Shown piece by piece: positions 11,225 through 22,290 of a stretch of DNA of 64,000 nucleotides. The DNA is taken from assembly GCA_964019425.1 (NCBI GenBank), contig OZ025810.1, forward strand, positions 620,001 to 684,000. Direction: 5' to 3'. The notes under the pieces are model-generated. The model made no database searches. It was not told the origin of the DNA and saw only the letters and a program-made list of their open reading frames with translations. Position 1 is the first letter of the stretch, and each line of letters begins with the position of its first letter. The stretch is from Flectonema sp. DT1601. Taxonomy: Eukaryota; Euglenozoa; Diplonemea; Diplonemida; Diplonemidae. The position numbers were made by a program, and so were the translations under genes.

Positions 11225-11413
11225 ATAATATTATGTCTGTTAGTAATCAATCAAAAAAAAAGAAGGAAAAAAAAAAAGCAAATTTTCGTAGGACAACAAA
11301 CAAGGTTGTTTTTAGGACCATTCCCCTTACCCAGCCCTCTTCAGCGAAGAAAGCAAGGGGGGATCACTGCGGTGTCAGGCCTGTCCTACTCATTGCGTAG
11401 CATAATATTATGT
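11225..11413. mobile_element. Small non-autonomous element, copy 1
   Basis: A 165-bp insert (11237-11401) flanked by the 12-bp direct repeat ATAATATTATGT (11225-11236 and 11402-11413). Its right half (from GGACCATTCCCC to about 11395) is nearly identical to 27175-27260 in the copy at 26744-27378, and its left half shares TTCGTAGGACAACAAACAA with that copy. It encodes nothing. Direct repeats of varying length (11-14 bp) across the family fit target-primed retroposition (SINE-like) better than a cut-and-paste transposon, but no clear pol III boxes or A-tail were seen. Confidence 0.65.
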
Positions 11414-11501
11414 TAGTATTAATAGTTGTCAGACAAGAAGGGGGAGAGGGCAGGAAAATTTAATCAAAATGCAAAAATTCGTAGGACAACATTATGTTAG
11501 T
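11407..11501. mobile_element. Small non-autonomous element, copy 2
   Basis: A 73-bp insert (11418-11490) flanked by the 11-bp direct repeat ATTATGTTAGT (11407-11417 and 11491-11501), overlapping the right target repeat of copy 1. It starts ATTAATAGTTGTCAGACAAG, carries AAGAAGGGGGAGAGGG and ends TTCGTAGGACAAC. It also begins GTTGTC and ends GACAAC, a short inverted pair. It matches the ends of the 607-bp copy at 26758-27364, so it looks like an internally deleted or minimal form. Confidence 0.6.
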
Positions 11502-12672
11502 CAACCCAAACATTGCTGTAAATAATGAGTGCTCTAGGTGGATAACTCACAGCGAAGACTTAGTCTGGATTGTTGAATTAGCTTCAGCTGAAGGAATGTC
11601 ATTTAATTTATGAAAAAATTAGAAAACACACAAACTTCAGCCTATGTTTGAAAGAAAAAAATAATAGTAGGGGGGGGTAAGAAATTCCTTCAGGTTTTTT
11701 TTTTTTTGTCTTTTTTTGTTGTAGAAAACTCAGTCGGAATTTCAAGATATAAAAAACTTGTGCATTTTAAATGTACATTTTTTTGTTGTTGTTGTTGTTT
11801 TTTTTTTTTTTTTTGTTTTTATATCTTTCGAATCTTACCGTTGTTTTCCTTAACATCTTACGCAGGGTAATGTCACCACGGAATGCTTACTCTTCTTAGT
11901 TAACACCTACGTAGCATTTCTGAACATACATGTTATTCGGGATCAACAGCTGTACCCAATAACTCAATTTTTTCCGTTTATCGTTTTTCGCGTAAACTAC
12001 GTTAGCAAAACATCAGTAGATTGAAAAGTGAGGCAGCACCGGAAAAAAAAAAAAAAAAAAAAAAAGAAAAAAAAATTGCCCCATTCGAGTTGAGTTGGTT
12101 TGCCTGGTCATCATAAAAGTTATATTTAAGTAATGCAACCATAACTATAACTACTACGTGTTGGTTGATTGAAAAAAAAGAAAACATGAGAAGCTATTTT
12201 ACCTTCCGCATATTCCACTTCCGGTGCTTTCATTCCGAGAACCATGAGTATTTATTTTTATCTGACTCTTTAAAACAAAAGAGGGAAAAAAAAAGAAGAA
12301 AAAAAAAAAAAAAAAACACTGCAAACGGATACGTTGAGCTGAAACACTTTTTTTGATCTGAGGGACAAAATAATAAACTTCCACATCAGAAAAATATATC
12401 GCATCTCGGAAAAACATAACTGCCATTCTATTCCAACAGCGTGATTCGATCACGGTAAGCCACAGATTTGGGTAACACATCCAAATAGAGATTAATAAGA
12501 CAAAGAAGGGGGGTGAATAGTTTAAAACAAAGCAATCTAAGAACCGACACCCAGCATGTAGGAGCGTCGAATACGACCAGACAACTTAATGATAGGACTG
12601 ATGAGGAGAATCATGAAGTTTTGAACGGATCTCGTACTCTTACCACTCACCCGGTTTCAGGGACTTTTTAAC

Positions 12673-12707
<35 letters not shown>

Positions 12708-13775
12708 CAAAGAACCTTTACATCTTCCCGTCACTGTATTTGTTCGCTATCAGATTCCTTAGCAATAGGGATAGCTTGCACCACATTCAGGCCTAAGCTG
12801 TTCCCTGTTCACTCGCCGTTACTGGGAGAATCGCTGTTGCTTTCTTTTCCTGTGCTGAGTGATTTGCTTAAGTTAGGATATTTTTTTTTTTTTTTTTTTT
12901 AAGAAAAGTACAAAAGGAAACAAAAGTACGATTTTAAAGTAATTCAAAACAGTCGGTATGCACACAACTCTACAATTTTAAGTTGGGAAAGAAGACGAAG
13001 AAAGAAAAAAAAACTGACAAAAACAATATGATTCCAAGCACGGTGTCTTTTCCGTACTTCTGTTACAGAGTTTCGACAAGTTGGAAGCAAAAAATATCCT
13101 ACTTGGGGACTTAAACAGGTTTTCCTATTCCTTCTTTCTCTTTTAATTTATTGGTTCAATGATTAAAATGTCGGGTGTCATAAAAAAAAATTTTATGACA
13201 CACTGAGATGGTTGATTGATTTTGGTTGCTCTATACCAAAGCCGTGGGTCAACAGTCTACCACACGACTATGAGACTTTTTTTCATCGGGAGGGGACTTG
13301 GATAAATAAATTAAGGTTAACAAGCAACAAATTACGGTGGGGGTATTTGGAAATAGAAACCTTCTGTGGCACTCTCATGTTGTTGAAAATTAAAGAAAAC
13401 ACGCGTAAAAAGACCAATACTCAAAGAGAGCAAAGCAACTGAAAAATATAATCGTCCAGGTCCAATCTGGAAAAAAAATGAAGAAAAGAAGAAAAAGAAG
13501 AAGAACAAAACCAACTCTCCCCTTCATCACATCTTGATGTGAATGTCAAGGTTTTCGCGAAGAACACGCAGGAAAAAAGAAGGAAATACGTGAGAGAGAA
13601 AAGAAATCGCCAATGATAACGCATTTAGGAACGCGACACTATCAGGTGGCAAGAAAAAACGAATTGAAAAATCGAAGACGACCCACAGCAACACACAAAC
13701 AAGTCATTTATGGGTTTAAACTATCGAGAACAATCGAGAGGAAAATATATTTAAAAAAAAAAAATATATTACTTT

Positions 13776-14111
13776 TTAATAAACCAATTGAACCGAATGA
13801 TGAATACAATAAGGATTGTTGATGTACGTCATCCTTATTGGATCGTACTGAACAGATACGAGTGACTTCCGCTTTTTCAGATATTTTCCAGGAAGTTCAG
13901 TGCAAAGAGTGCTGAAGAATTCATCATCGGTAGTCTTCGGTACAATAGTGACGATGGTTTTAGGTGAAGGAGTGCTTGAAATAATATCATCGCAATCACT
14001 CGTTGTGTTAACGCGAAGGTCAGCGAATCGCTTCTTTCGGAGTCTCAAACTATTTCTACTACTACCCCCAGCACTGACAGCAGTTGATGTTTGCATCGTC
14101 TCGGTGTTCAT
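13776..14111 (-). CDS. Small hypothetical protein, 111 residues
   Basis: Intact frame beginning at an ATG 16 nt after CCTATTCAG, the same start-proximal acceptor context as the other genes, which is the main reason to accept it. The N-terminal third is Ser/Thr-rich and disordered with a basic patch (NSLRLRKKRFADLR). The middle has SSTPSPKTIVTIVPKTTDD, a possible phosphorylated region. The C-terminus (about residues 70-111, ELPGKYLKKRKSLV onward) could be a short helix plus strands. No domain recognised. A splice near the 3' end cannot be excluded. Function unknown. Confidence 0.45.
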   Translation of the reverse strand: MNTETMQTSTAVSAGGSSRNSLRLRKKRFADLRVNTTSDCDDIISSTPSPKTIVTIVPKTTDDEFFSTLCTELPGKYLKKRKSLVSVQYDPIRMTYINNPYCIHHSVQLVY

Positions 14112-14716
14112 TATTTGTTGTTGTAATCTGAATAGGCGTCAAATTATTGATATTTAATAAAATAATAACGGTCAGTACTTTACAACACTGCTTCGACCAA
14201 AAAAATACAGACCAAGATGGGGGAGGAGAAGTGGATGGCAAAGCGGGCCAGAAAACTGCAATGGGTTTCCTTCATTTATTTTTTTTTAACCGTTTTTTTT
14301 TTTTTTTTTTTTTCTCCACACTTCTATCTCCGACGAAAGGGGGGAAATCGAGAGCATCACCAACCCCCCCCTCAACAATTTTCCGTGCAAAAATAAAAAT
14401 GAACTAAAGAAGTTTATTATGTGAGCCCCATTAACTTCTTGTTCCTGGGAAAGGTGAATCGAAGACGGAACGCGAACAAACCAAAACAGAGGGGGGGGAA
14501 AACTAAACAAAACAACAAGCATGTTAAAAAGAAAACAATGAAAAATAAATCAGCAGAATCCATAAAGTACTCACAAAGTCTAAGCATCCATCGTGTTTGG
14601 CGTCACGAAACTAGGATGCTTTAATAAAACAAGATACCACATGAACCACTAAAAAAAAGTTCATCAGAGATACATTCACTCAGGTAGACTCTCCTCAAAA
14701 GAGAGATAATTCGAAT
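14112..14716. other. Intergenic, small gene to membrane kinase
   Basis: 605 bp with a poly-T run (about 14296-14314), purine- and pyrimidine-rich strings and no supported gene. Confidence 0.4.
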
Positions 14717-16353
14717 TTAGAGTTGAATCGCGTTTCCTGCATATTCACTTTGTTTTAAAAAGAAATCAGGAAGAGGAGGCATTGGCTTTATGCGAGAAAG
14801 GAGAAAATGAGCCACTTCAAGAGTCGAACCAGAGACTACGACTTCAACGTATTCTCCATAAGAGGAAGCTGATGTTGTGGTTCTCAATGTTCTTCTGAAG
14901 CTCAGAAAACCAGGAACACCAGCTGACTTTCCACCAGTTGGTGTCACCAATTGATCTCTATCAGATTCAGGAATAGGGTCGTGTAATATTTTTAATTGAA
15001 GTAGCTGTGATGCTGTAGGACGATTGACATACGACCTCGCAAGACACGCTGTCATAAGAGGAGCTCCCCAATGGTTGAGATCGAACTTCGGTGATTCTTT
15101 ATTCTCAGCTTTATTACGAAGTGCGAATAAGACTGCAGGGACGTCATCCGCTGTTACGCTTGAATGAGGAGGATCACCAAAACACATTTCGTGAATCGTA
15201 CTGCCCAAGGCATAGATATCACTACACCTTGATTGCTGTCCAGATATTAATGTTTCAGGAGCTAACCAATACGGGCTGCCATGAAGTCGAGGGGGTTCAC
15301 CTTGTAGAATATCAGTCACGAAACACGACTCACCAAAATCAGCAAGTTTTACCCCTTGACCTGCGAATACTAAAACATTAGCAGCTTTTATATCTCTGTG
15401 AATGACACCCAGATCGTGAACATGCATTATCGCACTGAGTAGTTGATTTGTATATCTTTGAATTATGGTTAGGGGAAGGTTTCCAACTTTGTCAATAAAC
15501 TGTCTCAATGAACCTAAATCAGCTAACTCCTCAATCAAAACAACATATTTACTAGTGTATACCAAGTCTAAAACTTTTACTATGTTGACGTGTTCAAGAT
15601 TTTTTAGTAATTTTGCTTCTTCGTGAATCCGTTTTGCCGATGAAGGACAAGAGTGAATGCCTCCTTCAAGATATTTTCCAGCGGAGACATTCCCAAGTTG
15701 ATCAATGAAGAGGTTGACGGAGACACCAGGTATGCTAGAGGTCCCCAATGCATATGAACATTGATATGTACTTCTCTTGCTGGGTGTGTTTGCACCAGCG
15801 TCTTGTGGAAGTGTTCCAACGACTTCGCTAGAGCCTTCGCTATCTCCATTCAGTAGAGCGCTTTGAGAAGTTTTGTCTCGTGTTGCGCTCTGAATCCAAC
15901 CCCAGGATCCTCCCACAGACATTGCAATTAATGTCAAGTTCAATGCTAATTCCATCTCCATACTTCCATAAACATATGCCAACAATGACAACGAAACCAT
16001 GATACAAAACAAAACCAAAACTGTTGTATTAGCTAAGAATCTCCTTAGCGTTCGGGTATAGTGACCATCCGAAAGATCGGCTTTTATGTCACTTGAATCT
16101 TCCGCATCTACATCGAACAAGTCTCTAATACTTTTCGCAACAGTAATCTGAGGATTCGTAATATTCAAAACCCTGGTGGTGGTAAAGAAAGTTATAAAAT
16201 ATTGAGATATGAATTAATCTGTTATTTTCCAACACAGCTGATTAAAAAATAGTTTCTGTTTTTGAGAAAAATAAAGTACAACGAAGAAACATAAATACAC
16301 ACATAAGTATTGATACACACAGCGGATGGACTTCTAATGAAGTTTTGGTGTTG

Positions 16354-16386
<33 letters not shown>

Positions 16387-16465
16387 CCTTAATTCTCGCA
16401 CACAACAAGGGAAGCAGGGGGGTATCACCAAAAAGGGGAAACTACTTGATATCACAAACACCCAT
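14717..16465 (-). CDS. Membrane-anchored protein kinase
   Basis: The main exon (16172-14717) has no upstream in-frame ATG. A 20-nt first exon at 16465-16446 (MGVCDI) joined by GT-AG gives M-GVCDIKVLNITNPQITV and 491 residues; this join is inferred. Two adjacent hydrophobic segments follow at about residues 50-95 (TTVLVLFCIMVSLSLLAYVYG and LALNLTLIAMSVGGSWGW), making a hairpin anchor, then a linker, then a kinase domain (about 145-410). Catalytic loop HRDIKAANVL, metal site DFGES and APE (LAPET) are intact, and HEEAKLLKNL supplies the alpha-C Glu. The glycine loop is atypical (GTSSIPGVSV) and the AxK lysine is probably in SAGKYL. Closest in feel to STE/MAP3K-type kinases. It could phosphorylate cytosolic targets from an internal membrane. 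Confidence 0.8.
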
Positions 16466-17689
16466 AGTCGGCCGAGGTCCGATATTCAAAAGCCGGCCTT
16501 GAGTAGGAGCGCGTGATCCATGCCGCGAAGGAATTGGCGTGAGCCTTTCTGGAGCGTGGATGAGTGCAGATCTTGGTTGTAGAAACAAATAACCTACTAC
16601 TTTATTTTTCCCTTTTTTCTTTTTTTTTTTTCTCTCTTCGTTGACAAAAATCGTCGCGGAACTATGCAACGTAGGGAAGACAGGTACAAAACATGAGAAG
16701 AGTGCACGATTTTTTTTTTATTTTTTTTTTTTCTCCCATTTCCTTTTTTCAAAAGCTCCTCTGCTAGCAAATCCATCAAAAATAAACTGCTCATCACATT
16801 AATAAAAAATTGGAGAACAGCATCCTTCTTTTTTATTCCAAAAAAAAAGAAGAGAAAAAAAAAGTTCTTTTTTAAAAAAAAAACACCACAAGCGACACTC
16901 TACAAAAAGAAAACAAATGGGAATAGGAGAAGGTCACGAAGCCGTGAATATCAGGTTCGGCCTAGGGAAGGGAACTAGGAATACACAAAAATGATTGCAG
17001 CGAATTTCACTTTCCACCTCAAAGTTATCACAGATAGAATACCTCGTCGGCATAACGAATACCCTCCTTCAGTACAGATCTGCGTACAGGTGATAGTGTG
17101 AAAAGTCCCTGACTTTCCCTGTCCCTTGAGACAACAAGTCAACAAAAGAAGATCGTTGCCTTCAGTACCGTAACAAAAATAAAAGAGAATAGCGGAAAAC
17201 TGGGAAACAACAAAAAAAAAAAAAAAACAGGGGGGAGAAAACACAACACTGCCTAACACGCATCACCGACTTTGTGTGGTACGCTTGCGCACGCATCTCC
17301 CCCATTTTTTTTCTTTCTCTTCTCTTTTTTCCTTCCATCAGAAGCTTCTCGTCTTCGCGAAAATAGGGTTTGGAAACAGAAAGGGTTTTTACCTTACATT
17401 TTACAAGCAAACAACAATCGAGGACCAGACACACTCGAAGTGGGGAGGGGAATACTGGGATGGATGCCTTCTGGTAAAGCTAAGCTTACGCTTATAACGA
17501 TTGTGATTAAGGCTTTTATTTCTTTCTTTCTTTCTTTCTTGAGAATACAATTATTACCGGGACCACAACTCACGCACTCAGGGAACCGTTTGTAACGATC
17601 TCTCTTTATTTCTTTCTTTTTTTCTTTTTTTTTTTTTTTTTTCCGTATCCAGTAAACTGAGTAACAAATTAAAAAAAAAAAAAATAAAT

Positions 17690-17720
<31 letters not shown>

Positions 17721-17810
17721 CACTATTCATTCTTACAAACAGGAAAAAAGAAAAACGGGGAAATGGGGCCCAATAAAACAATAGTCACAAATTACCAAAC
17801 GGAAGACAAA
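16466..17810. other. Intergenic, membrane kinase to Cys-rich surface gene
   Basis: 1.3 kb. A GC-richer island at about 16470-16570 looks unlike its surroundings and may be 5' leader of the kinase gene. The rest is poly-A/T runs, a TTTC microsatellite (17517-17540) and an AAAT run (17690-17720). No supported gene. Confidence 0.4.
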
Positions 17811-19913
17811 CTATGCCTCATCTGGAGCATCAGGTGTGTTCTCTTCTCCTCCAGAGCAGCAACACTTGTGGATAATAAAGATGATAATAATTATGAAGCA
17901 GAGCCCTCCGATAACGGCACCAGCAATGATGCCAGACTTGTCGTCATCACTGTCGACCACTGGGACTGGTGCGGTGGCTGGAACACTGCAAGCAACTTCA
18001 GCAGCTCTTTGAGTAATTTTAGTGCCGTCAGCAAGAGTAGCGCGGTAGCACTCTCCATCAAATCTTGAAGTCAATGCCACGTTGTTGGTAACAGTAGTAG
18101 TGCAAAGGTTAGAAGTGTACCAGTTAAGACTACCCTGAAGGAAACCTCCAGTACTTGCGCAAGAGACGTCCTGTCTGTTAAAACCTCCCTCTGGTGTTGT
18201 CATACAACTTCCCTGATTAACATCTTCCTGAGAGAAACGATGTTCATATGGAATGCGACATTGATTGTCGAGGTATGAACTGATTTGAGTGCCCCGACAT
18301 CTTACAGCAGTTCCGTTAACTCTGTACGAACCACCAGTTGGGTGTCCAACAAGACTATGACAAAGACCATCAACAACGTAAAATCTTCTAACATCGTGAG
18401 TAACGTTTGCTCCTCCAGTAGTAGTTGGGGTACCACAGTCATCTTTTGAATTCCACCTCGACACGACGGTCATCTTAAATCCAGAAGATGAACAAGAGGA
18501 GGATTCCTTGAATGAACCAGCAGTCAGAGAGTTGTCAATTTTACAGTTCGATGATGGATCGGAGTAGGTGTAGGCAGTTTCACTGGAGCCGGCGGTTCCT
18601 GAACAGTCGGCAGTTGCGAAAATGCTGACAGCTCTGGTGTTTGTCTTACACGGGATCTTAGTAAACTTGTACGACTGAACAGCACTAACTCTAACACATT
18701 CTCCACTGTAAATACGATCTACTACAGTTGGAGTAGTCTGTCCAGTTACAGTTCTACAGATAGTTGATCCGTAGTAAGTAGTTACTCTCTCAATAGTGTT
18801 TCCAGTAGTTCCAGAACACACCTGCTCAGTGTAAAGAGAGTTCACACCACTTGCTGTGCATCCAACAGTCGACAAAGAGGTAACGTAATTTGAAGTAACA
18901 GGACGAAGAGTACAGTCAGGAGTAGTAAACCAGGTTGATAAGATGTTGTTGCAGTCAACACTTCTCAATCTGTACGCTGCGTGACCGTTGTAAGTTGTTG
19001 TCCGGCAAGTTCCATCACCGACAAAGGCGCTGGTAGTAGCGGTACCGTCACAGGTTGGTGTGGCGAAGTCATTCACAGTCACAGTTCCTGGCATCACTGC
19101 TGCAAGTCCTGCGGTGTAGGCTGGACATGACCAGGTAATCCTTCTTGATGAAGATACTGTTCTTCTTTCACAAAGATCCGTTTGCACGTCAGACTTAGTA
19201 CCTGTTCTCAAAGCAGTGGTATCAGCAATCACAGCAGTTGAGCAGTCATTTGAGGAGAAGAATTCTACAGCCACATTTTGATTATCACATCTCACCTGAG
19301 ATGAGGATCGGTATCCCAACGCACACACGTTGTTATGAATAACAGTCGCTGAATCAGTGCCAGCGGCGTTGGCAGGACAGCTATTGGCATTCCATGTTCT
19401 GATAGTTGAAGTCAAGTGGGTACCAGTACAGGTGGTAACTACTCTATTTGAACTGGTAGTCGCTCTATCATTACACGGACCATCTGAAAGACCAAGTGGA
19501 GCAAACCCAGATGATGAAACAACACCAACACAGGTATTATCGACATACTTGTAAAAACGACTTGTTGTACATTTAATAGCGTACTCTGATCTGTATGACC
19601 CTGTTCCTAGGGTACGACATGTTGCATCAAGAGTGTAAACAGTCGCTGTTGGATTTGCGTTATTACAAGTTACAGTACCAGTATGTCTTGTTGCTGTTAG
19701 GACTAAGTTATCATTGGTGCAAACAGTTGTTTCTTTTCTTGAATCAGCGGTCACTGTGATGCACTGCGCTTCGGGGTTCGATCCACCAACAAGACCCTCA
19801 TGAGTCAATGGCAATGTTGTTGCTGTTCCTGAGCAATCAGTAGAAGTATACGATAGAACGTTAGCCGCCTGACTTGTAGCCGCGAGGGCAAGAACTCCCA
19901 GTACTGCTTTCAT
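17811..19913 (-). CDS. Cys-rich repetitive type I surface protein
   Basis: Intronless, 700 residues. Signal peptide MKAVLGVLALAATSQA; long extracellular part built of about seven degenerate repeats of roughly 90 residues, each with a phrase like F/Y-x-s-x-DCSGTA (for example SYTSTDCSGTA, FFSSNDCSTAV, FATADCSGTAG) and several evenly spaced cysteines; Thr/Ser-rich and without Lys, so probably O-glycosylated. A transmembrane segment (IIAGAVIGGLCFIIIIIFII) near residues 660-680 is followed by a Cys cluster KCCC (possible palmitoylation) and a short acidic tail. It looks like a cell-surface or coat protein. No named domain recognised. The ATG lies 16 nt after TTCAACAG. Confidence 0.8.
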   Translation of the reverse strand: MKAVLGVLALAATSQAANVLSYTSTDCSGTATTLPLTHEGLVGGSNPEAQCITVTADSRKETTVCTNDNLVLTATRHTGTVTCNNANPTATVYTLDATCRTLGTGSYRSEYAIKCTTSRFYKYVDNTCVGVVSSSGFAPLGLSDGPCNDRATTSSNRVVTTCTGTHLTSTIRTWNANSCPANAAGTDSATVIHNNVCALGYRSSSQVRCDNQNVAVEFFSSNDCSTAVIADTTALRTGTKSDVQTDLCERRTVSSSRRITWSCPAYTAGLAAVMPGTVTVNDFATPTCDGTATTSAFVGDGTCRTTTYNGHAAYRLRSVDCNNILSTWFTTPDCTLRPVTSNYVTSLSTVGCTASGVNSLYTEQVCSGTTGNTIERVTTYYGSTICRTVTGQTTPTVVDRIYSGECVRVSAVQSYKFTKIPCKTNTRAVSIFATADCSGTAGSSETAYTYSDPSSNCKIDNSLTAGSFKESSSCSSSGFKMTVVSRWNSKDDCGTPTTTGGANVTHDVRRFYVVDGLCHSLVGHPTGGSYRVNGTAVRCRGTQISSYLDNQCRIPYEHRFSQEDVNQGSCMTTPEGGFNRQDVSCASTGGFLQGSLNWYTSNLCTTTVTNNVALTSRFDGECYRATLADGTKITQRAAEVACSVPATAPVPVVDSDDDKSGIIAGAVIGGLCFIIIIIFIIHKCCCSGGEENTPDAPDEA

Positions 19914-20535
19914 AATGTTTTCAGAGAACCTGTTGAAGGAATCACAAGTTATGAATTCAATTTATCAATAGAAGGATATCTTCTTAATAATATCTTCCTG
20001 TTTTAAAAAAAAAACAAAAAAAACAACAACAATTATAACAACAACACGAGACATATATTGAATCGCTTTGAGAATTTATATAGCAACTCAACCACGAGCA
20101 CGCGGGTGGCACACTTATAAAGTATGCGATCGTGTGACATCACACGTGTGTTCATATCGAAGGGAAGACAATCTTACCATCATCGTGATGAACAATTATA
20201 CAAAAGAGAAAAAAATAAGGGGTAAAAAAAAAAAAGGACTGAATAAAATACACATCACTCTTAATTCTCTCTGACCAACTCCAACTCTGGAATTGTGCAC
20301 AGCTCACAAAGTTTGTTAAAAAGGGGGAAAAGGGAAGGTGGGAAGAAACCAACCCTGAACATTCCTTAAGGCTGAATATGAGAGGACGAGTTTCCTTCTG
20401 ATTGGAATCATGTCGCAACCATAAAATCGTATTGGGAACGCAATGATGTTTTCACTGGTTGACCCTCCTCCTCCCTCCAAAAAAAAAAAAAAGAAGAAGA
20501 GAAAAAAAAAATATCACCAAAGTACCAACAGATTC
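19914..20535. other. Intergenic, Cys-rich gene to M28 peptidase
   Basis: 622 bp with the presumed 5' leader of the Cys-rich gene, several A runs and a GAA-rich string near 20480-20510. No gene or repeat supported. Confidence 0.4.
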
Positions 20536-22068
20536 TTAATTACGAGTGGAATTGCCATCAGAGTAAACAGGAACAGCGTATGTCAGAGCGGCAACACACA
20601 AAGCCTGTGATTCTAATCTCAGCTGATCAGTATTAATGTACTGAAGCAGATCAGTAGAAGTATGGTAATGAGGATAACTAGCAGCAGCAATAGCATTCTC
20701 AAAGAATCCAACAGACAAATATCCTTCTTCAAAAAATGGAAGATAATCACTACAACAAGACGATGAATAAGCAGTCGGTAAGTTAGGAAGATAATTACCA
20801 ATAATAGTCCTAATGGACTCTGTTAAGGTGTGAGAGACATATTTATCCTTAAACCCAAGTGTAATTGGTTCCGTTGGGATTTGATAACCCAACATGTCAG
20901 CATTGAACATCGCGAGTACTTCACGTCCCTCTTTGTTCCAGTCAGCAGCGAGTGCTCTACTTCCCAGCAGTCCTTGTTCTTCACCAGAAAAGGCACATAA
21001 TACCAGAGTGTATTCTAGTTCAATGTTGAGCTCGGATATTACTTTTGCTATTTCTAAGAGTGCTGAGGTACCTGTTTTTATAGAAAGAATTGATTTTATC
21101 TTAAAAAACTATACAGAAAATAGTAATATAACACTTGTTGATGTTTTGGTTGTGTCACGAAAACCCCGTGAACCGACTTAAACTGATAAAGGTAAGGAGG
21201 TTGACGTATGCTGCCCAACATCTTTTGGTTCTAAATACAAATACATACCAGAACCGTTGTCGTCAGCCCCAGGAGCACGTTGTGTTGGACTGTTGCTGTT
21301 TGTAGACCTGCTGTCGTAATGAGCTCCAAGGATCAGAGCTTTATCAGAATGTTTCTTTCCTTCTTTAATTGCTACGACGTTACCAGGCATGTCACTTCTG
21401 TAATTGAATGTTGATGTTGTGAACCCGTAGGACTTGTACAAGTCCTCGATAACTTTCTTAGCGTGATGAATGTCTTGTGAGTAACTGTTACGAGTTTCGT
21501 AGGCCTGTAGTTTTGAAATTGTACTTTCCAGGGATGCAACGCTGATGTGTTCCATTGCTTGCGCTATCTTTGGATCATTCTTCAGGGTGGTATTCGCATT
21601 TTGAAGTAACAATCGGAGTGTTGGATTGACCTCAGCTGACTCAAAGTGTTCAGACGGATAGTTTCTAATTGAGGTCACTGGAACTGGAATAACACTCGTA
21701 CCAACCTCACCACCACATGCATCCAAATCAGTTTTATCAGGCAGATCTAACCCTCCTCTAGCTAGAATATTCTTAAGGTTAGCATCAGTGTACAATATTG
21801 GTATGGAAGCTTTCTTTATATTTGCCAAAGCACTTTCATAGCCCTTGTCAGCATCAAATTCCATCACCCAGAGTCCGTCTTTCCTTTCAGCTTTTCCAGA
21901 GATTTTTCCTTTAACACAAGCTGTTTTTTTATTGACTTTGTAAAGAACATAGTCTCTGTATTTTCCAAAAAATTCACCTCTTACTGTTGAGTCGTTATCA
22001 GCAAGACACCAATAGGATCCCTGAACAGCACCAGCAAGTGTTGACAACAACACAAATAAAGATTTCAT
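20536..22068 (-). CDS. Secreted M28-family zinc aminopeptidase
   Basis: Two predicted exons, 22068-21249 and 21071-20536, join inside the active site (DDNGSG-TSALLEIA), giving 451 residues. Signal peptide MKSLFVLLSTLAGAVQG. After a roughly 170-residue N-terminal region comes the peptidase domain with all expected two-zinc ligands and catalytic residues in order: GAHYDSR (His and catalytic Asp), GADDNGSG (bridging Asp), GEEQGLLGS (general base Glu and ligand Glu), MFNADMLGY (Asp) and YPHYHTSTD (His). This arrangement is that of bacterial and fungal leucyl aminopeptidases. It should trim N-terminal residues of peptides in the lumen of digestive vesicles or outside the cell. The ATG lies 16 nt after CATGAACAG. 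The intron (21248-21072) uses GTATGT. Confidence 0.9.
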
Positions 22069-22290
22069 GTTTTCAATCTAAATCCTGTTCATGTAAATTA
22101 ACAAAATAACAATAACACTACTAAGAAAGAAATAATGCGGAGTGTCAATATAATAAAAAAAAAAAAAAGGAATAGAATGAAGTATGTGCAGAGCGAAAAA
22201 AAAAAACAACAGATTATTAACACAGTGCATAAAAATGATAATAATGATTAGGGGCTTGATACCAAAACTAATAATTTAACTCATAATAAG

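Larger units (their letters stand above)
7818..13775. other. 6-kb AT-rich intergenic tract with many A/T runs
   Basis: No convincing host gene. The tract holds dozens of poly-A or poly-T runs of 12-25 bases, a GA microsatellite, one candidate structured RNA (9846-9898), two small dispersed elements (11225-11501) and GC-richer islands near 12540-12660 and 12720-12870 whose nature I cannot tell. Long open frames here mostly encode Phe/Lys runs from the homopolymers. A 131-residue minus-strand frame at 11110-10715 has no recognisable feature. Unlike the compact spacers elsewhere, this gap separates two stretches of the same one-way gene set. Confidence 0.5.

Noticed and set aside
12541-12660. 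CTGATGAGG string as a hammerhead ribozyme or box C/D snoRNA
   Set aside because: The CGAAA core partner of a hammerhead is missing, and boxes C and D are not paired with a terminal stem.
16222-16320. TGTACTTTATT string as a euglenozoan spliced-leader gene
   Set aside because: No following G|GT donor, leader 5' part or repeat organisation.
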